Below, piece after piece: positions 17,309 through 25,313 of a stretch of DNA of 64,000 nt. A model generated the notes under the pieces. The model was not told where the DNA came from. It saw nothing but the letters and a program-made list of their open reading frames with translations, and ran no database searches. Both the position numbers and the translations under genes were made by a program. How positions within the stretch are numbered: position 1 is the stretch's first letter; every line of letters begins with the position of its first letter. This DNA is from Streptomyces sp. NBC_00568 (GTDB lineage: Bacteria > Actinomycetota > Actinomycetes > Streptomycetales > Streptomycetaceae), in NCBI RefSeq assembly GCF_026341855.1, contig NZ_JAPENW010000001.1, positions 6,997,001-7,061,000 of the forward strand. Reading direction: 5' to 3'.

Positions 17309-17867
17309 GGCGGTCGCCCTCCTCGTAAGCCTTGTGGCCCGTGGGGTTCCAGCGCGTCCACAAGACCTCCCCCCCCCGCCTACGGGGCTCTTGGAACCGA
17401 GCGGCGCCCGGCTGGACGCTGACGAGGGTCGTCTTCAGAACTCCGCCGAGCCCGCCGCGTGCCCAGGCCAACCGTGGTCACGAGACGGGCTCTCCGAGAT
17501 CCAATCCACTACACCCACGTTCGGCACGCACCGCCACGGAGCCGTCCGGGTGACCCGGACCGTCTGCCTCGCCGTCAGGCAAGGACGTCGACGGCCCGGG
17601 CGACGGAGATGTCTTGCGCCCGTTCTGTTTGCGCGGGCATCCCGACCTGCGAGCTGCCCCCGGCGGGCACGCGCAAGATGCCATCGGCCGCACGCGGTCG
17701 CCGTCCGCACGCAACTCCGGGCGTTCCGGAGCGAGCGAATACCCCGAACGGATGGCCACTGGCCTCCGGGAGCGCGGTTTGTCGGCCACCCGGGAACCAG
17801 TCTGTTTGTCTTGGGCGGCGAAATCAGCCTGCGCTGCGGTGCGGTGCGATGCGATGGATGAGGACAG
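17309..17867. other. Long upstream region of cydAB, no gene seen
   Basis: This 559-bp region between a degraded gene and cydA shows no consistent codon bias on either strand. It has a C8 run near 17370 and scattered AT-richer patches. I see no clear Rex-type operator (TTGTGAA...TTCACAA). It probably contains the cydAB promoter and further gene decay debris. Confidence 0.45.
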
Positions 17868-19340
17868 ATGAGTCAGCTGGACTTGGCGCGGCTGCAGTTC
17901 GCGATGACGTCGATCTACCACTTCCTGTTCGTCCCGGTCACCATCGGGCTCAGCCTGCTGACCGCGACGCTCCAGACCGCCTGGTACCGCGGCGGGCAGG
18001 TCGCGTACCTGCGGCTGACGCGGTTCTTCGGGACCCTGCTGGTGATCAACGTCGCCGTCGGCGTGGTGACCGGCCTGGTCCAGGAGTTCCAGTTCGGCAT
18101 GGACTGGTCGGGCTACTCCCGCACCGTCGGTGATGTGTTCGGGGCGCCTCTGGCGATGGAGGGCCTCGCCGCGTTCTTCCTGGAGTCGACGTTTCTCGGG
18201 CTGTGGATCTTCGGCTGGGACAAGCTGTCAAAGCGCGTCCATCTGGCGACGATCTGGGCGGTAGCAGGGGGCAGCGCACTGTCCGCGCTGTTCATCATGG
18301 CCGCGAACTCGTGGATGCAGCACCCGGTCGGCTACCAGGTCGACCCGTCCACCGGCCGCCCGCAGCTCGATGACGTCTGGGCGCTGTTCACCAACCCCGT
18401 CTTCCTCCGCGGCTACCTGCACGTACTGCTGGCCGCACTGGTCACCGGTTCGATGGTCATGCTCTCCGTTTCCGCCTGGCACCTGCGCAAGGCCCTTCGC
18501 GATGACAAGGGCGGCACCGAGGACCAGACCCAGTCCCAAGCCCAGACCCAGTCCCAAGGCCAGGACGACCCGACGGCGATGAAGGGGGAGGCCGCCGGCT
18601 TCCGGCTGTCAGCCCGTCTGTCGCTGTTCGTCCTCGTGCCGGCCCTGATGTTCGCCATGCTCGTCGGGAGTGAACTCGGCGTGACCGAGGGCAAGTACCA
18701 GCCGATGAAGATCGCAGCGGCCGAGGCGCAGTGGGAGACCTGCCAGCCCTGCTCCTTCTCCCTCTTCCAGATCGGCGGCGGCAACAACGACCAGACACCC
18801 ACGCAGATCCTGGAAATCCCCCACCTGCTGTCCCTGTTGGCCACCAACCACTGGAACGGCAAGGTTCTCGGACTGAACGAGGTCAACAGCCAGTACCAGA
18901 AGGCCTACGGGCCGGGCGACTACGTGCCCAACGTCTTCATCCAGTACTGGTCGATGCGTGTCATGGCCTACCTCGCCTCGCTCGCCCTCCTCCTCGGAGT
19001 GTGGGGTCTGTGGCTGCTGCGCCGCGAACGGCTCACCCGCTCACGCTGGTTCCTGACCGCGGCGGTGTGGGCCGTGGTGCTGCCGTTCCTCATCAACACC
19101 TCCGGCTGGCTCCTCACCGAGAACGGACGCCAGCCCTGGATCGTGCAAGGCATCCAGTTGACGAAGAACGGGGTCTCCTCCTCCGTCAGCACCACCGAGG
19201 TCGCCATCAGCATCGTGGCCTTCTTCCTCCTCTACGCCGCGATGGCCGTGATCGCGGCCGTGCTGATGACGCGCCACACACGCAAGGGCACCGGCCCCCT
19301 GCACCAGGACGACCAGCCCGCAACCGAGATGACCTACTGA
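17868..19340 (+). CDS. cydA: Cytochrome bd quinol oxidase subunit I
   Basis: This 490-residue membrane subunit oxidises quinol and reduces O2 at low oxygen. Heme ligands are visible: H18 in SIYHFLFVP (b595), H185 in RGYLHVLLAALVTG and M366 in SMRVMAYL (b558). The segments FGMDWSGYSRTVGDVFGAPL and WMQHPVGYQ are conserved, as is GRQPWIVQG before the penultimate helices. The cytoplasmic segment after helix 5 carries an odd glutamine-rich insert (DQTQSQAQTQSQGQD). GAGGA precedes the ATG. cydB follows after 27 bp; cydDC is not in the window. Confidence 0.95.
   Translation: MSQLDLARLQFAMTSIYHFLFVPVTIGLSLLTATLQTAWYRGGQVAYLRLTRFFGTLLVINVAVGVVTGLVQEFQFGMDWSGYSRTVGDVFGAPLAMEGLAAFFLESTFLGLWIFGWDKLSKRVHLATIWAVAGGSALSALFIMAANSWMQHPVGYQVDPSTGRPQLDDVWALFTNPVFLRGYLHVLLAALVTGSMVMLSVSAWHLRKALRDDKGGTEDQTQSQAQTQSQGQDDPTAMKGEAAGFRLSARLSLFVLVPALMFAMLVGSELGVTEGKYQPMKIAAAEAQWETCQPCSFSLFQIGGGNNDQTPTQILEIPHLLSLLATNHWNGKVLGLNEVNSQYQKAYGPGDYVPNVFIQYWSMRVMAYLASLALLLGVWGLWLLRRERLTRSRWFLTAAVWAVVLPFLINTSGWLLTENGRQPWIVQGIQLTKNGVSSSVSTTEVAISIVAFFLLYAAMAVIAAVLMTRHTRKGTGPLHQDDQPATEMTY
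18524..18558 (+). repeat. 18-bp in-frame tandem repeat inside cydA
   Basis: CCAGACCCAGTCCCAAG occurs at 18524-18540 and again at 18542-18558, an 18-base period that encodes QTQSQA twice in a cytoplasmic linker. It keeps the frame, so copy number could vary without breaking the protein. Confidence 0.8.
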
Positions 19341-19367
19341 GGTCACGAGCCACCCGGAAGGCCCGCG

Positions 19368-20408
19368 ATGGCATTCACCACCCTCTGGTTCATCCTCGTC
19401 GCCGTGCTGTGGACAGGCTTCTTCGTCCTGGAGGGCTTCGATCTCGGAGTCGGCATGCTCCACGGACTGCTCTCCCGCAAGGAATCGAGCCGCCAGGCCG
19501 TTCTTCACACCATCGGACCCGTATGGGACGGCAACGAGGTCTGGCTGGTCACCGCCGGTGCCGCGATGTTCGCCGCCTTCCCCGGCTGGTACGCCACCCT
19601 GTTCTCCGGCTTCTACCTCGCCCTTGTCCTGCTGCTGGCCGGACTCATCGTCCGCGGCATCGCCATCGAGTACCGCGGGCGGGTCGACAGCGTGCGATGG
19701 CGACGAAGCTGGACGGTCCTGCTGACCGTCGGCAGCGTGACCGTGCCCCTGGTGCTCGGCATCGCCCTCGGCGACCTGCTGCACGGCGTACCCATCGGCC
19801 GCGACCAGGAGTACGAGGGCACCTTCGCCGACCTTTTCACCGGCTACGGCATCTTCACCGGCATCACCCTCACCGCCCTCTGCCTCCTGCACGGCGCGAC
19901 CTTCCTCGCGCTGAAGACCAGCGGGGACATCCGCGAGAAGGCCCGCAGGCTCGCCCGCCGCATCGCCGTGCCCGCCGGCCTGGTGGTCCTCGCCTTCGTC
20001 TTCTGGACACGCTCGCTCGCGGGCGGCGGCATCCTCCTCAACCTCGCCGAACTCGCCGCCGTCCTGGCCGTCGTCGCCGCGGCCTGGCTGATCAGCGGCG
20101 GCCACGACGGCTGGGCGTTCGGCGCCACGACTCTGGCGATGGCCGCGACCGTGGCGTCACTCTTCGCCGAGCTCTTTCCCAGGGTCATGGTCTCCAGCAC
20201 GAGCGGCGCCTTCGACCTGACCGTCCACAACACCGCGTCCGGCCCTTACGCCCTCAAGGTCCTGACCGTGGTCGTCCTCGTCCTGCTCCCTGTCGTCCTC
20301 TGCTACCAGGGCTGGACCTACCACGTCTTCCGCCAGAGGATCTCCGCCGACCATTTCCCCACGCAGGGACAGCCTGCTACGCCGTCCACGGGCAGGCCGG
20401 ACCAATGA
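19368..20408 (+). CDS. cydB: Cytochrome bd quinol oxidase subunit II
   Basis: This 346-residue partner of CydA has eight or nine hydrophobic segments. The signature LEGFDLGVGML lies in the first helix. GPVWDGNEVWLVTAGAAMFAAFP in the next carries the conserved Trp, Asp and Glu, and VRGIAIEYR follows. It stabilises the haems of the complex. Translation starts 27 bp after cydA with GGAAGG upstream of the ATG. The C-terminus is hydrophilic. A perfect hairpin ends the transcript about 135 bp later. Confidence 0.95.
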   Translation: MAFTTLWFILVAVLWTGFFVLEGFDLGVGMLHGLLSRKESSRQAVLHTIGPVWDGNEVWLVTAGAAMFAAFPGWYATLFSGFYLALVLLLAGLIVRGIAIEYRGRVDSVRWRRSWTVLLTVGSVTVPLVLGIALGDLLHGVPIGRDQEYEGTFADLFTGYGIFTGITLTALCLLHGATFLALKTSGDIREKARRLARRIAVPAGLVVLAFVFWTRSLAGGGILLNLAELAAVLAVVAAAWLISGGHDGWAFGATTLAMAATVASLFAELFPRVMVSSTSGAFDLTVHNTASGPYALKVLTVVVLVLLPVVLCYQGWTYHVFRQRISADHFPTQGQPATPSTGRPDQ

Positions 20409-20915
20409 GCCCGGCGCGTTCGTGATGCGGATCGCTGTATCTCGGCTCATCCAGCCCGGCGCTGTTGGGCTCGCAGGCAGAGACTGATCTTGTCGGCTCG
20501 CCCCCAAGGTCCCATCAGGGGCCGGCCACGCATCGGGCGCCACTGAGTCCTTCCCGGTAAGGGAAGGACTCAGAGACCAAGTTGTTGACCGCCGCGTGCG
20601 TCAGCAGCCGGTGCCGCGGTGGATCTGGTCCGCTCGTTCCCATGGGTCGCACCCTTGTCGTCCAAGGTGCGGCACGCGTCGGCGATGTCCTGGCTCAGAC
20701 GGTCGATCTGCTCGCGGCTCAGGGTCTCCTTCTGGATCCGCAGGGGATGCCGGTCGCGATTCCGGCCACCTCTGGTTGCCAATGGATCAGGGGCAGGCGT
20801 ATGCGTCTGTGCGTGCAAATGGCGGGGGCGAGCGCGCCGGATCGCCCTCCGTATTGCTTCCGTCAAAGCCTTGCGGACACCGGGTCCCCGGTCCTTGGCC
20901 CCGGGGGGAGGGGGG
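20409..20915. other. Region between cydB and the SPW protein; terminator and a possible gene remnant
   Basis: The first part holds the hairpin at 20543-20573. From 20570 to 20866 the minus strand is open for 98 codons from a TTG. Part of it (QKETLSREQIDRLSQDI) has protein-like composition and faintly resembles the extreme C-terminus of FtsH-type proteases. There is no good start or ribosome binding site, so I treat it as a possible gene relic rather than a gene. Confidence 0.3.
20543..20573 (+). terminator. Perfect hairpin after cydB
   Basis: CTGAGTCCTTCCC (20543-20555) and GGGAAGGACTCAG (20561-20573) form a 13-bp perfect stem with a GGTAA loop. No T-run follows. Its position suits termination of cydAB. 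Confidence 0.75.
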
Positions 20916-21359
20916 TTACAACCGGTTGCCGCTGCTTCTGTTCGCCGTGAGCGCGCACAGGGCGCCGAGGACGACGGCCAGGGCGCCGATGATGATGCTG
21001 TTGAGCGCGACTCCGGTGTCCGGGCTGTTGCCGACGATCCACGGCGAGATGATCATCCAGGTGCCCATCGCGCAGATCGCCCAGCTCAGGCCGTACATCC
21101 TCCCCGGCGTGACGGTGAATCCAAGAGCCAGCACGCCGATCGCGATTCCCATGATCAGGTTGTGCGTCGCCAGGTCGGGCTGGCTCGTCGTGTAGTGGAG
21201 TACCCACGGGGACACGGCGCAGTACAGGCCGAGCAGGAACACCGGCCCGTCCACGAGCGCCACGTCGCGACCACCGATCACGCGCTCGTACCGCGCGCGC
21301 ATCTCGGATGCATCCGGGTGGCTGGTGATGTCGCCACCGGCATGTGAGACGTCGGCCAT
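20916..21359 (-). CDS. SPW-repeat membrane protein
   Basis: This 147-residue protein has four hydrophobic segments in two SPW repeats. The diagnostic Ser-Pro-Trp triplets occur in LYCAVSPWVLHY and TWMIISPWIVGN. The hydrophilic N-terminus (MADVSHAGGDITSHPDASEM) and RYERVIG before the first repeat match actinobacterial members. The ATG at 21359 has GGAG eight bases upstream. SPW proteins are common near stress and vitamin B12-independent genes in Streptomyces, but their function is unknown. It is transcribed towards cydB. Confidence 0.85.
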   Translation of the reverse strand: MADVSHAGGDITSHPDASEMRARYERVIGGRDVALVDGPVFLLGLYCAVSPWVLHYTTSQPDLATHNLIMGIAIGVLALGFTVTPGRMYGLSWAICAMGTWMIISPWIVGNSPDTGVALNSIIIGALAVVLGALCALTANRSSGNRL

Positions 21360-21542
21360 GACTCGTCTCCTTCGATCTGGTCCGATCTCCACGGCCCGAC
21401 CGCGCCCGAAGCACCGCGCGGTCGGCGCCGCGCACCACCATTCTGCGCTTATTTCATCCTTATGTGTAGAGGTGTCGCTTACCTGACGATGCGGGCGACC
21501 GGACCGGCGGACCCGTGGCTCCGCCGGGCCCGCGAGGCCGTG

Positions 21543-22145
21543 TCAGGGGGCGATGAGCAGGCGGGCGATGGCGCGGCGTGCCCGGGTCGGCGCCTGTGGG
21601 TCGCGGTGCAGCTGGATCGACTGGTCGGCCGCGAGGATCACTCCGCCCAGCTCGAAGACGAGCTGGTCCACATCGGTGCGCTCGGGAAGCTGGCCGGTCT
21701 CGACCGCCGTGGTCAGTTCCGCCGAGACGTACGCCGTCCACGCGTCCAGCGCGGCCAGGACGGCGTCGCGGACCGGGCCGGGGCGGCCGTCGAACTCGCT
21801 CGCCACCGAGGTGAGGAAGCAGCCCCCGTGCCCTTCGTCCTCGGCCATGTAGGCGATCCACTCCTCGAAGGCGCGCGTCAGCCGCTCCGTGCCGGGCCTG
21901 GCCCCGACGGCCCGTGCCGGGACCCGTAGCCGGAACCGCTCGACCGCCGCGTCCAGTACGGCGAGCTGGAGGGCCTCCTTGCTGCCGAAGTGGCCGATCA
22001 CGCCGGCCTTGCTCATCGTCAGATCGGTGGCGAGGCGCCCGATGGTGAGGCCTTCGAGGCCCTCGGCGGAGGCCAGTGCGAGGGCGCTCCCGATGATCCG
22101 GTCGCGGGTGGCGGCGGTTTCGGCGACGGACTTGCGCGGACTCAT
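21543..22145 (-). CDS. TetR-family transcriptional regulator
   Basis: This 200-residue repressor-type protein has an N-terminal HTH (RDRIIGSALALASAEGLE, LTIGRLATDLTMSKAGVIG, HFGSKEALQLAVLDA) and an all-helical ligand domain ending in a TetR_C-like segment. It is divergent from the MBL-fold hydrolase gene across 124 bp holding two CGA-n-CGTTCG-type half palindromes. The parsimonious reading is autorepression together with control of the hydrolase. Confidence 0.88.
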   Translation of the reverse strand: MSPRKSVAETAATRDRIIGSALALASAEGLEGLTIGRLATDLTMSKAGVIGHFGSKEALQLAVLDAAVERFRLRVPARAVGARPGTERLTRAFEEWIAYMAEDEGHGGCFLTSVASEFDGRPGPVRDAVLAALDAWTAYVSAELTTAVETGQLPERTDVDQLVFELGGVILAADQSIQLHRDPQAPTRARRAIARLLIAP

Positions 22146-22160
22146 GCGGCCAGCTTAACC

Positions 22161-22197
22161 TAACGACCGTTCGCTATTAGCTTACGAACGTTCGTTA
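22161..22197. promoter_or_regulatory. Paired TetR-type operators
   Basis: AACGACCGTTCG (22162-22173) and ACGAACGTTCGT (22184-22195, perfect palindrome) are related sites 22 bp apart in an AT-rich interval between the divergent TetR and hydrolase genes. The arrangement is typical of TetR autoregulatory operators. Confidence 0.65.
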
Positions 22198-22269
22198 TCT
22201 ATAGCGAGCCCCAGTACAGCTCCGTGCCGGTGCCAGGGGGCATCCACGGACGCCCGAAGGGACTCATCC

Positions 22270-23106
22270 GTGAAGATCCACCACCTGAACTGCGGTTCCC
22301 TGCGAACGATCGACAGCGCGGAGGGAAGCCTCCCCGCGGTGTGTCACTGTCTCCTCGTCGAAACGGACCGCGACGGCCTCGTCCTGGTCGAGAGCGGCAT
22401 CGGTACGGCCGATGTGGCACGGCCCGAGGAGAACCTCGGCGCGGACTTCCTCGGCCGCGCCCAGCCGGTCCTGGACCTCGCCGAGACCGCGCTGCACCAG
22501 GTCACCAACCTCGGCTTCCGGCCCGAGGACGTACGGCACATCGTGCTCAGTCATCTCGACCTCGACCATGCCGGCGGCCTGCCCGACTTCCCCTGGGCCA
22601 AGGTCCATCTGAGCGAGGCCGAGCACCGCGCGGCCATGGCGGCACCCGGCGCCCACCCCGAGGACCGCGTCCGCTACCGCCCGGCCCAGTGGGCGCACCG
22701 GCCGCACTGGGTCACGTACGCGGAGCCCTCGGGGGACCCCTGGTTCGGGTTCGACGCGGTCCGGCCGCTGGAGGGCCTGGACGCGGAGATCCTGCTCGTC
22801 CCGCTCGGCGGCCACACCCGGGGCCACAGCGCGATTGCCGTCGAGGACGCCGGGCGCCGGCTCCTGCACTGCGGTGACGCCTACTACTTCCACCGCGAGA
22901 TCGACCCCGACCGCCCCCAGGGCCATCCCGGCATGGACATCCTCCAGCAGATCACCGAGGTGGACCGGCCCCTGCGGCTCGCCAACCACGCCCGGCTGCG
23001 CGAACTGGTCCGCCTGCACGGCGACGAGGTCGACGTCATCAGCGCCCACGACCCCTGGGAACTGGCCCGGTACACGGGCGGGGCGGAGGGCACGGGCAGC
23101 CGGTGA
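22270..23106 (+). CDS. Metallo-β-lactamase-fold hydrolase
   Basis: This 278-residue cytoplasmic protein has the di-zinc ligand set of the fold: SHLDLDHAGG (the HxHxDH motif with Leu-Asp as H-L-D-L-D-H), GGHTRGHSA, HCGDAYYFH and a late ISAHDPWE. The middle histidine of the HxHxDH motif is replaced by Asp, so the metal site is modified compared with lactonases. The N-terminus MKIHHLNCGSLR is a standard opening of the lactonase-like subfamily. It is probably controlled by the divergent TetR gene. The substrate is unknown; lactones and thioesters are candidates. Confidence 0.82.
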   Translation: MKIHHLNCGSLRTIDSAEGSLPAVCHCLLVETDRDGLVLVESGIGTADVARPEENLGADFLGRAQPVLDLAETALHQVTNLGFRPEDVRHIVLSHLDLDHAGGLPDFPWAKVHLSEAEHRAAMAAPGAHPEDRVRYRPAQWAHRPHWVTYAEPSGDPWFGFDAVRPLEGLDAEILLVPLGGHTRGHSAIAVEDAGRRLLHCGDAYYFHREIDPDRPQGHPGMDILQQITEVDRPLRLANHARLRELVRLHGDEVDVISAHDPWELARYTGGAEGTGSR

Positions 23107-23139
23107 GGACGGCCCGGCGCCCGCGGTCCCCTGGTCAGA

Positions 23140-23168
23140 GCATCCTCCGGCCGCCTCCTCACCCGATC
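23140..23168 (+). promoter_or_regulatory. Candidate SigK-type promoter of the lipid operon
   Basis: GCATCC (23140-23145) and CCGATC (23163-23168) are 17 bp apart, close to the CCATCC-n17-CCGAAT pattern that I recall for mycobacterial SigK promoters. It lies about 92 bp before the first gene of an operon that, in mycobacteria, neighbours sigK. Two short hexamers in GC-rich DNA can occur by chance. Confidence 0.4.
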
Positions 23169-23259
23169 GAAGGATGATCGCTCCCCGGCCAATCCGTTCA
23201 GGCCTCAGCTCCGGAATACCTCCGAGAGCTCCGACAAGGAGCCGGGTGGGAGGAGACCG

Positions 23260-24585
23260 ATGAGGCACAGGTCCGCAGACGCTTCGGACAGCGGCGCCGG
23301 GCGCACCGGGCGGGAACGGCAGGGGGCGCGCCGTCGTACGGCCGTGATCGGCGGGGGAGTGGCCGGTCTCACCGCCGCGCACGTGCTCAGCCGCGTCGGG
23401 CCCGTGGCGCTGTACGAGGCGGACGACCGGCTCGGCGGACACGCGCACACCCACGACCTGACCTCGTCCGACGGACGCCTGCACCGCGTCGACTCGGGCT
23501 TCATCGTGCACAACCACCGCACCTACCCGAACCTGCTGCGGCTGTTCGCCGAACTCGGCGTCGCCACCCAGGAGTCCGAGATGAGCATGTCGGTGCGGTG
23601 CGAAGGATGCGGACTCGAGTACGCGGGCGCGCGCGGCCCCGCAGGACTGTTCGCCCGGCCGCGCAACGCGCTGCGCGGCTCCTATCTGCGGATGCTCACC
23701 GAGGTGCCGGCCTTCCACCGCGCCGCCCGCCGCCTGCTGGCCGAGGGCGGCGAAGACACCCTCACCCTGGGCGAGTTCCTGGCCTGGCAGCGCTTCTCGC
23801 CCTATTTCACCCGGCACTTCATGACCCCGCTCGTCTCCGCCGTCTGGTCCTGCGACGCGGCCACCGCCCGCCGCTACCCCGCCGCCTATCTGTTCCGCTT
23901 CATGGAGCACCACGGCATGCTCTCGGTGGGCGACTCGCCGGTCTGGCGCACCGTGACGGGCGGCTCCCGCTCCTACGTCGACCAGCTGGCCAAACAGTTC
24001 GACGCGGTGCACACCTCCACCCCGGTCCGGTCCGTGCGCCGCCACGCCGACGGGGTGGAGATCACCACCGAGGACGGCACCACCGCCTCGTACAACTCCG
24101 TGGTCATCGCGGTCCACCCCGACCAGGCGCTGCGGCTGCTCGCGGACCCCAGCCCGGCCGAGCGCGAGGTGCTCGGAGCCTTCCGCTACTCACGCAACAC
24201 CACCCTCCTGCACACCGACACGGCACTCCTGCCGCGCGCCACCGGGGCCCGCGCCTCCTGGAACTACCTGATGCCGGACTGCGACACCGACGCGGACCGG
24301 GTCCGGGTCAGCTACGACATGAACCGCCTCCAGCGGCTGGACGCGCCCGAGACCTATGTCGTCACCCTGGGCGGCCAGGACCGCGTCGACCCGGCCCGGG
24401 TCCTGGCCCGCATGGAGTACGAACACCCCGTCTACACCCCCGAGTCCGTCGCGGCCCAACGCCGACTCCCGCCGCTCAACGGCCCGGTGACCGCGTACGC
24501 CGGCGCCTACCACGGGTGGGGCTTCCACGAGGACGGCTGCCGGTCCGGCGTCGAGGCCGCCGCCGCACTGGGGGTGACCTGGTGA
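23260..24585 (+). CDS. FAD-dependent amine-oxidase-like oxidoreductase of a lipid-modification operon
   Basis: This 441-residue flavoprotein has the Rossmann motif AVIGGGVAGLTAAHVLS near residue 28 and ALYEADDRLGGHAHTHD for FAD ribose. SGFIVHNHRTYPNLLRLFAEL is typical of the COG2907 family. It is the homologue in position of mycobacterial Rv0449c, which precedes Rv0448c, ufaA1, Rv0446c and sigK. Related genes in proteobacteria are linked to desaturation or oxidation of methylated fatty acids. The gene overlaps the next by four bases (GTGA). A GGGAGGAG site precedes the ATG. Confidence 0.87.
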   Translation: MRHRSADASDSGAGRTGRERQGARRRTAVIGGGVAGLTAAHVLSRVGPVALYEADDRLGGHAHTHDLTSSDGRLHRVDSGFIVHNHRTYPNLLRLFAELGVATQESEMSMSVRCEGCGLEYAGARGPAGLFARPRNALRGSYLRMLTEVPAFHRAARRLLAEGGEDTLTLGEFLAWQRFSPYFTRHFMTPLVSAVWSCDAATARRYPAAYLFRFMEHHGMLSVGDSPVWRTVTGGSRSYVDQLAKQFDAVHTSTPVRSVRRHADGVEITTEDGTTASYNSVVIAVHPDQALRLLADPSPAEREVLGAFRYSRNTTLLHTDTALLPRATGARASWNYLMPDCDTDADRVRVSYDMNRLQRLDAPETYVVTLGGQDRVDPARVLARMEYEHPVYTPESVAAQRRLPPLNGPVTAYAGAYHGWGFHEDGCRSGVEAAAALGVTW

Positions 24586-25313
24586 TCGACACCCCCGCCC
24601 TCTATCCCTGCACCGTCGCGCACATACGCACCGCACCCACCCGGTACGGGCTCCGCCACCGGACCTACATGTGGCTGACGGACCCCGACCGACCGCCCGA
24701 ACTGCCCTACCTCATGCGCCCGTTGGCCCGGTTCGATCCCCGCGACCACTTCGACGGCGACCAGCCGAGCATCCGGGCCGGCCTGGACCGCTTCCTCGCC
24801 TCGCACGGCGTCGACCTGCACGGCGGCCCGGTGGTGATGCTCGCCCACGCCCGGGTCCTCGGCCACGTCTTCAACCCGCTGACCCTGTACTGGTGTCACG
24901 ACCCGGACGGCACCGCGCGCTGCGTCGTGGCCGAGGTGCACAACACCTACGGCGAACGGCACTCCTATCTGCTGCGCCCCGACGGCAGCGGGACCGCGCG
25001 GACACGCAAGGAGTTCTACGTCTCGCCCTTCTTCCCCGTCGACGGCGCGTACCGGATGCGGCTGCCCAGGCCCGGCAGCCGGCTCGACCTGACGGTCCAT
25101 CTGGAACGCGAGGGTGCCCGGCCCTTCACCGCCACCGTCCGCGGGACCCGCCGGGCCGCGACCGCCGGCGCGCTGCTGCGCCAGGCGCTGCGCAACCCGT
25201 GGTCCACCGCCGCCGTGTCCGCCGCCATCCGGCTGCACGGCATCCGCCTGTATCTGCGCGGACTGCCCGTCCAGCCCCGCACCCCTCACCGAGCCCAGGA
25301 GAACGTGAAATGA
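24582..25313 (+). CDS. DUF1365 family protein
   Basis: This 243-residue protein matches the DUF1365 family: ALYPCTVAHIRTAPTRYGLRHR at the start, RVLGHVFNPLTLYWCHD in the middle, and VVAEVHNTYGERHSYLL followed by KEFYVSPFFPVDG. The family lies beside FAD oxidoreductase and cyclopropane-synthase genes across bacteria and has been tied to oxidised fatty acid formation, but its chemistry is not settled. The GTG start overlaps the previous stop and the end overlaps the next ATG (ATGA), so it is translated as part of one coupled unit. Confidence 0.87.
   Translation: MIDTPALYPCTVAHIRTAPTRYGLRHRTYMWLTDPDRPPELPYLMRPLARFDPRDHFDGDQPSIRAGLDRFLASHGVDLHGGPVVMLAHARVLGHVFNPLTLYWCHDPDGTARCVVAEVHNTYGERHSYLLRPDGSGTARTRKEFYVSPFFPVDGAYRMRLPRPGSRLDLTVHLEREGARPFTATVRGTRRAATAGALLRQALRNPWSTAAVSAAIRLHGIRLYLRGLPVQPRTPHRAQENVK

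Noticed and set aside
17309..17867. Protein-coding gene before cydA
   Set aside because: Open frames on both strands are mutually overlapping, of random composition and lack starts with ribosome binding sites.
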